Shown: positions 16,900 to 24,394 of the stretch, in pieces
Layout: every line of letters starts with the position of its first letter
How positions within the stretch are numbered: the first letter of the stretch is position 1
Assembly: GCA_002307235.1 (NCBI GenBank)
Contig: DBTV01000043.1
Span: 1 to 50,223 of the forward strand
Source: Acidobacteriaceae bacterium UBA1307
GTDB lineage: Bacteria; Acidobacteriota; Terriglobia; Terriglobales; Acidobacteriaceae
Length of the DNA stretch: 50,223 nucleotides
Direction: 5' to 3'
Notes under the pieces: generated by a model
Seen by the model: only the letters and a program-made list of their open reading frames with translations
Told to the model about the DNA's origin: nothing
The model's database searches: none
Program-made: the position numbers and the translations under genes

Positions 16900-18411
16900 T
16901 TAGTGCTTCGCGTACATATCCTGCACGTCCTTGCGCAGTGCCAGACGGCTGGCTTCGCGGGTGTAGAACATGTGTCCGCCGGGGTACTCGCGCACCGCGA
17001 CGCGGCTCGGTTCGCCCATCATCGGCATCTGGTCGCTGGTCAGCACCGAGCCCATGAATGGGCACGACAGGTCATTCCAGCCGTGCACAATCAGCACGCG
17101 CAGCTTGGGGTCGGCCGAAACCGCCATGCGCAACTGCGGCACCGAGCCCGTGCGCAGTTCCTTGCCCCAGTCCCAGGCGCGATTCACCTCATAGGAGAGC
17201 GCGTTGTAGCGCGCATCAACCTTCCAGCCCACCGTGCGGGTCACAAAGTCCACCATCGCCGTCGTCACCGGCGCAATCATGCTGGCCAGAATCGGATCGT
17301 TCGACTGCTGCTCGGTCGCAAAGGGAAACGGATCGTAGGCCGTCACGTTGGAGTCGTAGACCGAGCCGAGCTTGCCCTCCTGGCGATGCACCTCGCGCAG
17401 ATAGGCGCGTGTATCGAGCCGCCCGCCTGAATACCGCACAAAGTTCGCGTCAAGCCCGGTCATCTCCGTGACCCGCGCCAGCATCGCATCAAAGGCCGCC
17501 GGATCAGAGCGCCCCTTGAGCAGCGTCGTCGCATAGGTGCCGCGCGTGTAGGCAATCACATCGGCCATCGCCTCGGGCGTCAGCTTCTTCTGCCGTTCCA
17601 GATTCGAGGCCGTAATCGAGGGCAGCGTCATCATCCACGGCAGCGGCGACAGATCGCCATTGTCGTCCTGCGAGGGATTCAGATAGGGCGAAACCAGCAC
17701 CACGCCGTTCAACCCCACGCCCAGGTTCGACTGCAATTCATAGGTGATGCGCGGGCCCCGGAAGCCACCATAGCTTTCGCCCACCAGATATTTGCGCGCG
17801 TTCAGCCGGCCGTTCTTCACCAGCCAGTCATAGATGATGCGCGACAGATACTGCACGTCCGTTTCTGGCGTGAAGAACAGCTTCTTGGCCTTGTCCTCGG
17901 CCACCAGCGAACGGCTGAATCCGGTGCCAATCGGATCGATGAAGACCAGATCCGTAAAGTCCAGCCAGGTGCCCGGGTTATCGGTCAGCACCGGCGCATC
18001 CGACGGGCTGTCGCCCTCGTTGCCCGCCGCCAGCCGCTTCGGCCCGATGGCGCTCAGGTTCAGGTAGACGCTGGCCGCGCCCGGACCGCCGTTGAGCGCA
18101 AAGGTCACCGGACGATTTGCACCTTCGACGGTGTAGGCAGTCACAACCACCTGTCCGGCCTCTTTGCCGTCCTTGTCGCGCACCGGCAGCGCGCCCACTG
18201 AAACCGTATAGCGCAGCGGCTTGCCGTCGAGCTGGATCGACTGCTGCACATGCGCCTCGGCCGGCAACGGCGGCAACTCGATCTTCTCCGCGGGCTTGTC
18301 CGGCGCGGCGGCGGGCTTATCCGGCTGCGCGAACAACGGCAGTGTCATCATCGCCATGCACAGGGGCGCGGCGCAAAGCGCAGACTTCGAGAACCAGGAA
18401 AAATTCTTCAT
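16900..18411 (-). CDS. S10 family serine carboxypeptidase-like peptidase, secreted
   Basis: Predicted exported serine peptidase of MEROPS family S10 (alpha/beta hydrolase fold) that trims C-terminal residues. The signal peptide is residues 1-29 (MKNFSWFSKSALCAAPLCMA). The oxyanion motif NGGPG lies at about 107-111; the nucleophile is Ser213 in VGESYGG; the Asp is near 447 in HGWNDLSCPF; and the His is near 480 in YPGGHMFY, so the triad looks complete. The ATG at 18411 is preferred for the signal peptide. It has no Shine-Dalgarno but TATTCT 7 nt upstream. The gene is divergent from the cyclophilin gene. Length is 503 aa. Confidence 0.9.
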   Translation of the reverse strand: MKNFSWFSKSALCAAPLCMAMMTLPLFAQPDKPAAAPDKPAEKIELPPLPAEAHVQQSIQLDGKPLRYTVSVGALPVRDKDGKEAGQVVVTAYTVEGANRPVTFALNGGPGAASVYLNLSAIGPKRLAAGNEGDSPSDAPVLTDNPGTWLDFTDLVFIDPIGTGFSRSLVAEDKAKKLFFTPETDVQYLSRIIYDWLVKNGRLNARKYLVGESYGGFRGPRITYELQSNLGVGLNGVVLVSPYLNPSQDDNGDLSPLPWMMTLPSITASNLERQKKLTPEAMADVIAYTRGTYATTLLKGRSDPAAFDAMLARVTEMTGLDANFVRYSGGRLDTRAYLREVHRQEGKLGSVYDSNVTAYDPFPFATEQQSNDPILASMIAPVTTAMVDFVTRTVGWKVDARYNALSYEVNRAWDWGKELRTGSVPQLRMAVSADPKLRVLIVHGWNDLSCPFMGSVLTSDQMPMMGEPSRVAVREYPGGHMFYTREASRLALRKDVQDMYAKH

Positions 18412-18480
18412 AGCAGATAGAATACAATCCGGTTGCCGACTGGAACTCCCCCCGTCCACTGTTGTAGTCTCAAAATCGTC

Positions 18481-19158
18481 ATGAGACTCAAGGACGCCCT
18501 TCTGCTTCCCGTTTTTTCCGCGGTCTTGGCCGCGATGCCCACCCAGGCCCAGCAACCGGCCGCAACCGATGATCTGCCCGACGCGCCCACCGCCACCACC
18601 GCCGTGCTCACCGTGCCCAACGGCCCTTCCGTGATTCTGGAAACATCAATGGGCCGCATCACCTGCCAGTTCTATCAGCGTCAGGCACCCAAGGCCGTCG
18701 CCAACTTCATCGCCCTGGCCACCGGTGGCAAGGACTGGACCGATCCGAAGACCCACAAGGTGCAGCACCACAAGCCTTATTACGATGGCACTGTCTTCCA
18801 TCGCGTCATCCCCGAGTTCATGATTCAGGGTGGCGACCCGACCGGCACGGGGTTGGGCGACCCCGGCTATGCCTTCGACGACGAGTTTGATCCAAGCCTC
18901 AACTTCGATCGTCCGGGCCGTCTCGCCATGGCCAACTCCGGCCCCAACACCAACGGCAGCCAGTTCTTTGTCACCGAGCAGGCCAACGAGTCACTCAATC
19001 AGCACTACACTCTCTTCGGCCAGTGCGACGCGGCCAGTGTTGAGGTGGTCAAGGCCATCGCCCGCGTTCCGCGCGACTCCGACGACAAGCCGCAGACGCC
19101 GGTCGAGTTGCAAAAGGTCACCATCGTTCCCGAAGGCAAGCCGGTTCCTGCGTTCTAA
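18481..19158 (+). CDS. Secreted cyclophilin-type peptidyl-prolyl cis-trans isomerase
   Basis: Assists folding of exported proteins by prolyl isomerisation. The signal peptide is residues 1-23 (MRLKDALLLPVFSAVLAAMP, then TQAQ). The cyclophilin core has ILETSMGRITCQFYQRQAPK, the catalytic FHRVIPEFMIQGGDPTGTG, LAMANSGPNTNGSQFFVTE and HYTLFGQ. ATG 18481 is chosen because it begins the signal peptide. Length is 225 aa. The neighbour on the opposite strand is an exported peptidase, consistent with a periplasmic theme but not proof of shared control. Confidence 0.92.
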   Translation: MRLKDALLLPVFSAVLAAMPTQAQQPAATDDLPDAPTATTAVLTVPNGPSVILETSMGRITCQFYQRQAPKAVANFIALATGGKDWTDPKTHKVQHHKPYYDGTVFHRVIPEFMIQGGDPTGTGLGDPGYAFDDEFDPSLNFDRPGRLAMANSGPNTNGSQFFVTEQANESLNQHYTLFGQCDAASVEVVKAIARVPRDSDDKPQTPVELQKVTIVPEGKPVPAF

Positions 19159-19165
19159 TGTCCGT

Positions 19166-19197
19166 GAAGCTGGCAGGCGCTTAGGCCTGCCAGCTTC
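19166..19197. terminator. Hairpin after the cyclophilin gene
   Basis: GAAGCTGGCAGGC pairs perfectly with GCCTGCCAGCTTC (13 bp, 6-nt loop). There is no T-run, so termination strength is uncertain. Confidence 0.6.
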
Positions 19198-19217
19198 GCG
19201 AGTCCAAAGGCACCGTC

Positions 19218-20102
19218 ATGGATCTGAAGCAACTGCGTTCGTTCCTCGCCGTCGCCGAGCGGCTCAGCTTTGTGCGTGCCGCCGAGGGCCTGCATCTATC
19301 GCAGCCCGCGCTGACCGCGCAGATTCAGCACCTCGAGGCTGAGCTCGAAGTGCAACTGTTCGAGCGCAACCGCCGCACCGTGCGGCTCACCGATGCGGGC
19401 GCACTCTTTGTCGATGAGGCCCGTGCCACGCTCGATCGCGCGCAATCGGCCATTGAGCATGTGCGGCAGGCTGCGCGCGGAGAGATCGGTTCCCTCAACA
19501 TCGGCTTTGTCTCCTCGGCCGCTCTTGAGATCGTGCCCCACATCGTGGCGGATTTTCGCGCCCGGCACCCCGGCGTGCGCCTCAATCTCATCAACCTGCG
19601 CACCGTCAGCCAGGTCACCGGCCTGCTCGACGGCTCCATGGACGTTGGCTTCCTCCGTCTGCCCATTGAACACCCGCGCCTCAAGATCACCGTCGTCCAT
19701 CGCGAACCCTTTGCCGTGATTCTGCCCAAGGATCATCCTCTGGCCGCGGCCAAGCGTTTTTCGCTCGCCAAGCTGCGCGATGAACCCTTCGTCGCCTATG
19801 GCCGCCAGTGGGCTCCGGGATTTTTCGACGTCACCATGCGCCTCTGCGCCCAGGCCGGCTTCAGCCCCCGCATCGTGCAGGAGACCGGCGAAATGTATAC
19901 GGCCATCTCGCTGGTGGCCGTCGGCGTCGGCGTCGCCATCCTGCCCCGCTCGGTCGTGCTGGCGCAGTCAAACAGCGTGGCCGTGCGTCTGCTTCCCGGC
20001 ACAGTCGGCATCTCTGAAATCGGACTGGCCACCCGCGCACAGCAAACCTCCGTGCTGGTGCGTGACTTTGTGGAGGCGGCGCGCAAGCAAGGCAAGCAAT
20101 AG
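19218..20102 (+). CDS. LysR-type transcriptional regulator
   Basis: Cytoplasmic DNA-binding regulator. The N-terminal winged HTH is residues 1-60 (MDLKQLRSFLAVAERLSF, AEGLHLSQPALTAQIQHLE, LFERNRRTVRLTDAG). The effector-binding periplasmic-protein-like domain is about 90-290 (IGSLNIGFVSSAALEIVP, DVGFLRLPI, VAVGVGVAILP). The usual length is 290-310; this one is 294. LysR genes often control a divergent or adjacent gene; here the next gene in the same direction is a TSUP transporter beyond a structured spacer. The effector is unknown. Confidence 0.92.
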   Translation: MDLKQLRSFLAVAERLSFVRAAEGLHLSQPALTAQIQHLEAELEVQLFERNRRTVRLTDAGALFVDEARATLDRAQSAIEHVRQAARGEIGSLNIGFVSSAALEIVPHIVADFRARHPGVRLNLINLRTVSQVTGLLDGSMDVGFLRLPIEHPRLKITVVHREPFAVILPKDHPLAAAKRFSLAKLRDEPFVAYGRQWAPGFFDVTMRLCAQAGFSPRIVQETGEMYTAISLVAVGVGVAILPRSVVLAQSNSVAVRLLPGTVGISEIGLATRAQQTSVLVRDFVEAARKQGKQ

Positions 20103-20243
20103 GCTATTTCCATGTAGATGAATGTCCTGTTCGCTCAGGCATAGGTCCAGATTGTCGATCAGATCGCCTGCTTTGAACGATCTCCGTTGTCTCTGACAAC
20201 GCTACGCCGGAGCTCAATGGATATTCATCTTCATGTAATAGCT
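20103..20243. repeat. Imperfect inverted repeat enclosing three small hairpins (structured element)
   Basis: The arms 20111-20127 and 20219-20235 match 15 of 17 as inverted repeats; with one indel the pairing extends to about 25 nt (20103 to 20243). Enclosed are CCTG/CAGG (20126-20139), GATCG/CGATC (20162-20182) and CTCC..GGAG with inner GTTGT/ACAAC (20182-20212). The shape is a multibranch fold. It could be a non-coding RNA, an mRNA leader for the TSUP gene, or a small palindromic mobile relic. It fills the spacer between the LysR and TSUP genes. Confidence 0.5.
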
Positions 20244-20333
20244 TTTTTCTATTACTGAGTGCCGGAAATACGATTGGACGATGGGATCGACGCCGTTCCA
20301 TACTAAAACCAGCCTTTGAGGGGCGATGGTTTT

Positions 20334-21170
20334 ATGGCGGCACACACCTTTACTCTGATTGTTTTTCTGGCTTCGATTTGCGCCGGGCTGGTGGGCGCAT
20401 TGACGGGACTCGGCGGCGGCATCATCGTCACACCGACACTGACGCTGTTGCTTGGCATCGACATCCGTTATGCCATCGGCGCCAGCCTCGTCTCGGTCAT
20501 CGCCACATCCTCGGGCGCGGCGGCCAGCTATGTGCGCGATGGTCTGTCGAATATTCGCATCGGCATGTTTCTGGAGATTGCCACCACGCTCGGCGCGATC
20601 AGTGGCGCGCTTCTGGCCAGCAAGACGCCGACCACAGCTCTGGCCATCATCTTCGGTGTTGTGCTGTTGCACTCGGCCTGGCAGGTCGTGCAGACCAAGG
20701 TCGACGGTCAGCATCTTGTCAAGGTCGACCGCTTCACCGCACGGCTCCGTCTCGGTGGCGTCTATCAGTCAGTGGAAGGCGCAATCCCTTATCAGGTGAT
20801 GCGTGCCAAGGCCGGCTTCGCCATGATGTATGTGGCCGGTCTGCTCTCGGGCCTGCTCGGCATCGGCTCCGGCGCGCTCAAGGTCATCGCCATGGATCGC
20901 GTCATGGGCATTCCCTTCAAGGTTTCAACGGCCACCAGCAGCTTCATGATCGGCGTCACCGGCGTCGCCAGCGCGGCCATTTATCTCAAGCGCGGCTATA
21001 TTCATCCCATGATCGCGTTGCCGGTCATGCTCGGCGTCATCTGCGGATCAACGCTCGGCGCGCGTTTGCTGCCACGGTTGCCCGTCAAGTTTCTGCGTCG
21101 ACTTTTTGCCATCGCCGTTGTCATCATCGCTGTTCAAATGATTATTCACGGCCTGCGGGGAAGGATCTAA
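20334..21170 (+). CDS. TSUP (TauE/SafE) family membrane anion exporter
   Basis: Predicted inner-membrane transporter of sulfite, sulfonate or related organic anions. The sequence shows the two-fold repeat typical of the family: GLVGALTGLGGGIIVTPTLT near residues 20-40 and GLLSGLLGIGSGALKVIAMD in the second half, with about 7-8 hydrophobic segments. The ATG at 20334 follows GAGGGG; a TTG at 20316 is an in-frame alternative. Length is 278 aa. The DUF1634 gene starts 4 nt after its stop, so the two are co-transcribed. Substrate cannot be read from sequence. Confidence 0.88.
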   Translation: MAAHTFTLIVFLASICAGLVGALTGLGGGIIVTPTLTLLLGIDIRYAIGASLVSVIATSSGAAASYVRDGLSNIRIGMFLEIATTLGAISGALLASKTPTTALAIIFGVVLLHSAWQVVQTKVDGQHLVKVDRFTARLRLGGVYQSVEGAIPYQVMRAKAGFAMMYVAGLLSGLLGIGSGALKVIAMDRVMGIPFKVSTATSSFMIGVTGVASAAIYLKRGYIHPMIALPVMLGVICGSTLGARLLPRLPVKFLRRLFAIAVVIIAVQMIIHGLRGRI

Positions 21171-21173
21171 CCC

Positions 21174-21560
21174 ATGCGCTACTCCGACGACAAGCTCCAA
21201 ACTCTTATCAGCTATACGCTGCGCAGTGGCGTCCTTGCAGCCAGCGCGCTGGGCATCCTCGGCGGCATCGTCTTCTTTGCCTCGCATCCGCAGATGTCCG
21301 ACTTTCGCAGCTTTCGCGGCACGGCCATGCCCTACGTCTCACCGGTGCAGATCTTTCAACAGGCCTTCGGCATGCAGCAGGAGGCGCAGCGGCTGCGCGG
21401 ACTCTCCATTGCGCAGATCGGCATCATGCTGCTGCTCGCCACGCCGGTGATCCGTGTCATCTTTTCAATCTTTGGCTTTGCCGCTGAAAAAGATCGCGCC
21501 TATGTGCTGATCACCTGCATTGTGCTCGTCACCCTGACCGCCAGCATCTGCCTGCACTAG
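21174..21560 (+). CDS. DUF1634 membrane protein, partner of TSUP transporter
   Basis: A 128-aa protein with three membrane segments (around 17-37, 81-101 and 105-125). DUF1634 genes are usually found next to TauE/SafE genes, as here, and may encode an accessory subunit. The gene lies 3 nt after the transporter gene and is followed by a strong terminator, so the operon has two genes. The biochemical role is unknown. Confidence 0.82.
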   Translation: MRYSDDKLQTLISYTLRSGVLAASALGILGGIVFFASHPQMSDFRSFRGTAMPYVSPVQIFQQAFGMQQEAQRLRGLSIAQIGIMLLLATPVIRVIFSIFGFAAEKDRAYVLITCIVLVTLTASICLH

Positions 21561-21565
21561 AGTCC

Positions 21566-21598
21566 TTTTGACCTTCACGGAGTTGGTGAAGGTCAAAA
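21566..21598. terminator. Bidirectional rho-independent terminator
   Basis: A perfect 13-bp stem (21566-21578 with 21586-21598) with a 7-nt loop has T-run/A-run ends suited to both converging transcripts. Confidence 0.92.
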
Positions 21599-21607
21599 AA
21601 AACAGAC

Positions 21608-22903
21608 TCAGGAAAGCTCGTCCGTCAGCAGCGCAAGCGAGTCTTCTTCCATCTGCCGGTACTCGTGTTTGACGTCATACATCCGCTGATCGGCGGCAAT
21701 CGCCAGCGTCTCGGGTGTCAATGCATCCTCGGGAAACATGGCGATGCCGATGCTCGCGCCGGTATGCACGGTGTAATCGCCCAACTCGATCGGCTCCTCA
21801 AGCAACTCGGCCAGTGCCTGTGCCACCCGTTCGGCATCGGTGCGACTGATTGGCTCTTCCAAAATCACTGAAAACTCGTCGCCGCCGGTGCGTGCGACCG
21901 TGTCCGAGCAGCGGATGCGTGACTGGAAGATGACGCCGACGCGCTTGAGCAGCATATCTCCGATATGGTGCCCTAGTTCGTCGTTGACCTGTTTGAAGTG
22001 GTTCAGATCGATCAGCAGCAGTGCCGTATGCTGGCGATGACGCCGGGCGCGGGCAAGAGCACTCTGCAGCCGGTCCTGAAAGAGACGGCGGTTCGGAAGT
22101 CCGGTCAGGTCGTCATGCAGCGCCAGATACTCGTTATGTTCGATCTGTCGCTCAAGCACCAGCAGGATCATGCCCGCCGCGACCACATACTTGGGCAGGT
22201 TCCAGACCTCGTCCTCGATGGCCAGATGCGGAAACCAACAATGCAGCATGGGTGCAAGCGCAAAGATCAGTGCCCAGGCCAGAAAACCAAACAGCGAAAT
22301 AAAGGCTCCGGTCGTCAGCTTGCGATAGTAGGCGGCAAAGTGATAGCAGCAGCCAAGGTAGGTTGAGAACAGAAGAACATTGAACACCAAGTGGGCTGGT
22401 TGGTTGAGCATCTGCTGCATCGCCAGCAGCACCACGGCCAGAAGGCAGTTCTGGGTCACAAAGGCCCAGCGCAGACGGTGTTGCTTGCGCCGTTGTTGGC
22501 TATAGACGATCACCAGCGGCAGAATCGCAAACTGCGCGGCCGCTACGTTGTGCATCCATGCCGATGCTGGCCAATAGAGCCACGTGGCGATATAGAAGGT
22601 GTTGGCACCCAAAAAGCTCACGCACATCCACCAGCTCGCTCTCTCGTGGCGGTAGGCTACCGTGGCGCGCATGAACAACGTTCCCGCCCAGGTCAAAGTC
22701 GAGAGCGTCAGAAGAAGACTGAAGTTGCCTACCCAGCCCGGAATGCGGATCAACATCATCGCCAAAAAATGCAGCACGATCATGCACCAGCCGAGCAGCC
22801 AAAGTCCCGAGCCTGGGTGGTCATTGCGACGCGCCACCGAGGCGAAGGCGCAGGTCAACAGCGCAATCGCGATCAGGTCCGGGAATTTGCTGAAATCAAT
22901 CAA
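21608..22903 (-). CDS. Membrane-bound diguanylate cyclase (GGDEF)
   Basis: Synthesises c-di-GMP from two GTP. The N-terminal ~240 residues contain about eight hydrophobic helices, forming an integral membrane sensor of no named type I can assign. The GGDEF domain begins at HDDLTGLPNRRLFQDRL; the active-site motif GGDEF is intact (TVARTGGDEFSVILE), and the inhibitory I-site RCSD is exactly five residues before it. No EAL domain follows. It sits convergent to the TSUP operon and divergent from the flagellar cluster, which fits a role in the motile-sessile switch. Length is 431 aa. Confidence 0.9.
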   Translation of the reverse strand: MIDFSKFPDLIAIALLTCAFASVARRNDHPGSGLWLLGWCMIVLHFLAMMLIRIPGWVGNFSLLLTLSTLTWAGTLFMRATVAYRHERASWWMCVSFLGANTFYIATWLYWPASAWMHNVAAAQFAILPLVIVYSQQRRKQHRLRWAFVTQNCLLAVVLLAMQQMLNQPAHLVFNVLLFSTYLGCCYHFAAYYRKLTTGAFISLFGFLAWALIFALAPMLHCWFPHLAIEDEVWNLPKYVVAAGMILLVLERQIEHNEYLALHDDLTGLPNRRLFQDRLQSALARARRHRQHTALLLIDLNHFKQVNDELGHHIGDMLLKRVGVIFQSRIRCSDTVARTGGDEFSVILEEPISRTDAERVAQALAELLEEPIELGDYTVHTGASIGIAMFPEDALTPETLAIAADQRMYDVKHEYRQMEEDSLALLTDELS

Positions 22904-23611
22904 AGAACCATGGCCCTATATGGATATGTGCCTAGCTACTAGCATGGACGATTCTAAGGGGATTTTCATGACCCTTTCGTTGCATGGTGCCGCCAAAAAA
23001 GAAACTTTCGTAATTACCTCATGAGGATTTGCACTGCGAGAGGCGGTCTGTAAAGACTTCTCATTAAGTATAACCCTCAAACAAATTGAAATCACAGCCA
23101 CGCGCGGGAACCAGCCGACGGCATTTCCTCATCGAGGCAGTGCGGAGGCGGTGCGCAGAAAAAATATTTTTTGCCTGTTCCAGCCCCCCTCGCGCGAGGC
23201 TCAGACTCTGCGAAAAAGCGTCGCCAACTCTCTGGAAAGTAACGAAAGTCTGCATCCTTTTTACTGCGAGTGGGCGTTTGGTTTGTGACGTGCCGTCGCT
23301 GTTCAATCTCTCAAAAACCCTGCAATGCAGAGAAAATCAAAGCCATCGAGCGCCGTGGAGAAAGGCTTGAGCCTGTTTCTCGACAATCCAGCGTTGGTGG
23401 TTTTTCATGGGAAACCACTTTGGAACCATTCCCGCGGCGTGCCGAAATTGGAAGTTTCTCCTCTTCTTCTTTCTTTCCAATCTTGTGTTCTATTTCGCTT
23501 CAGGCGAAGGTGGTGATGGGCCATTACTTAGCGGCGGCTAAGCGGAGGTCCACTGGCGGTTTGGAGCAGTAAAGCGGGGTACAGCACGTTTTGCCCCAAG
23601 GAAAGGTCTTC
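22904..23611. other. 708-bp gene-free region upstream of the flagellar cluster
   Basis: No convincing ORF is present. It contains a 14-bp AT palindrome AAAAAATATTTTTT (23159-23172), a hairpin GTGGTTT/AAACCAC (23397-23418), and a hairpin CTTAGC-ggcg-GCTAAG (23527-23542) close to the first gene. It probably holds divergent promoters and a long leader. I found no good -24/-12 element here. Confidence 0.5.
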
Positions 23612-24370
23612 ATGAGGTTATTGGTTGCTGAAGATGACAAAGCGCTTGCGCAGTTTCTCTGCCGCGGGTTTGAGGCCGACGGACATCGTGTCCGGATTGC
23701 CTCCGATGGCGGAGCTGCGGTGGAAGCCTTCCAGCAGGAACTTCCCGATCTAACCATTCTTGATCTGAATATGCCGGTCAAGGACGGAGAACAGGTGCTC
23801 GAAGAGGTTCGCGCCCTCGATGCCAGCCTTCCGATTTTGATCTTAACCGCCCGGCAGGACGTGGAGGCCCGCGTGCGCTGCCTGGATCGCGGGGCCGACG
23901 ATCTGATGCTGAAACCATTCAGCTTGCATGAGTTGCGGGCACGCTGCCGGGCTCTTTTGCGCCGCAAGCGTGAGGCCCGTCTACAACTGCGCGCCGGTGA
24001 CCTTGAGCTGAACCGTCTGGATCACTCCGTGCGCCGCGGCACCCACAGCGTGGAGCTGACCAACAAGGAGTTTTCCCTGCTCGAGCATCTGATGCTCAAT
24101 CGCGGACAGTGCGTTTCGCGCGTCGAGCTGCTCGAGTCGGTCTGGAACATGGAGCCGACCCAGACCACCAATATCGTCGATGTCTATGTGAATTATCTGC
24201 GCCGCAAATTGCAGGATCCTCCCCCGGGGCACCTGATTCGTACCGTGCGCGGTCGCGGCTATGTGGTGCCCTCCGATGCCGAGTTGGCGCTGCAGCAGGT
24301 GCCGGCCGTTTCGATCGCCGTGCCGCAGACGCAACCTGCCGCTGCGCCACTGAACCTAGAGGCGCAATAA
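23612..24370 (+). CDS. OmpR/PhoB-type response regulator, orphan
   Basis: DNA-binding response regulator. The receiver domain is complete: acidic pocket AEDD (residues 6-9), phospho-acceptor Asp51 (LDLNMP), Thr79 and Lys101 (LKPF). The winged-helix domain is about 125-225 (NKEFSLLEHLMLNRGQ, VDVYVNYLRRKL, LIRTVRGRGYVV). A 25-residue Pro/Ala tail ends the protein. ATG 23612 has AAGGAAAGG upstream. No histidine kinase is encoded nearby. As first gene of the flagellar cluster it is a candidate master regulator of the genes that follow. Confidence 0.9.
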   Translation: MRLLVAEDDKALAQFLCRGFEADGHRVRIASDGGAAVEAFQQELPDLTILDLNMPVKDGEQVLEEVRALDASLPILILTARQDVEARVRCLDRGADDLMLKPFSLHELRARCRALLRRKREARLQLRAGDLELNRLDHSVRRGTHSVELTNKEFSLLEHLMLNRGQCVSRVELLESVWNMEPTQTTNIVDVYVNYLRRKLQDPPPGHLIRTVRGRGYVVPSDAELALQQVPAVSIAVPQTQPAAAPLNLEAQ

Positions 24371-24394
24371 CTGTTCCTGGTGAGGAGAGATTTC

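Noticed and set aside
23086..23572. Small overlapping ORFs (80-100 aa) in the spacer before the flagellar regulators
   Set aside because: No ribosome sites, unlikely composition and mutual overlap on both strands; treated as non-coding.
22904..23611. c-di-GMP riboswitch (GEMM) in the flagellar leader
   Set aside because: I looked for its conserved core because of the adjacent GGDEF gene, but no convincing match could be traced by eye.
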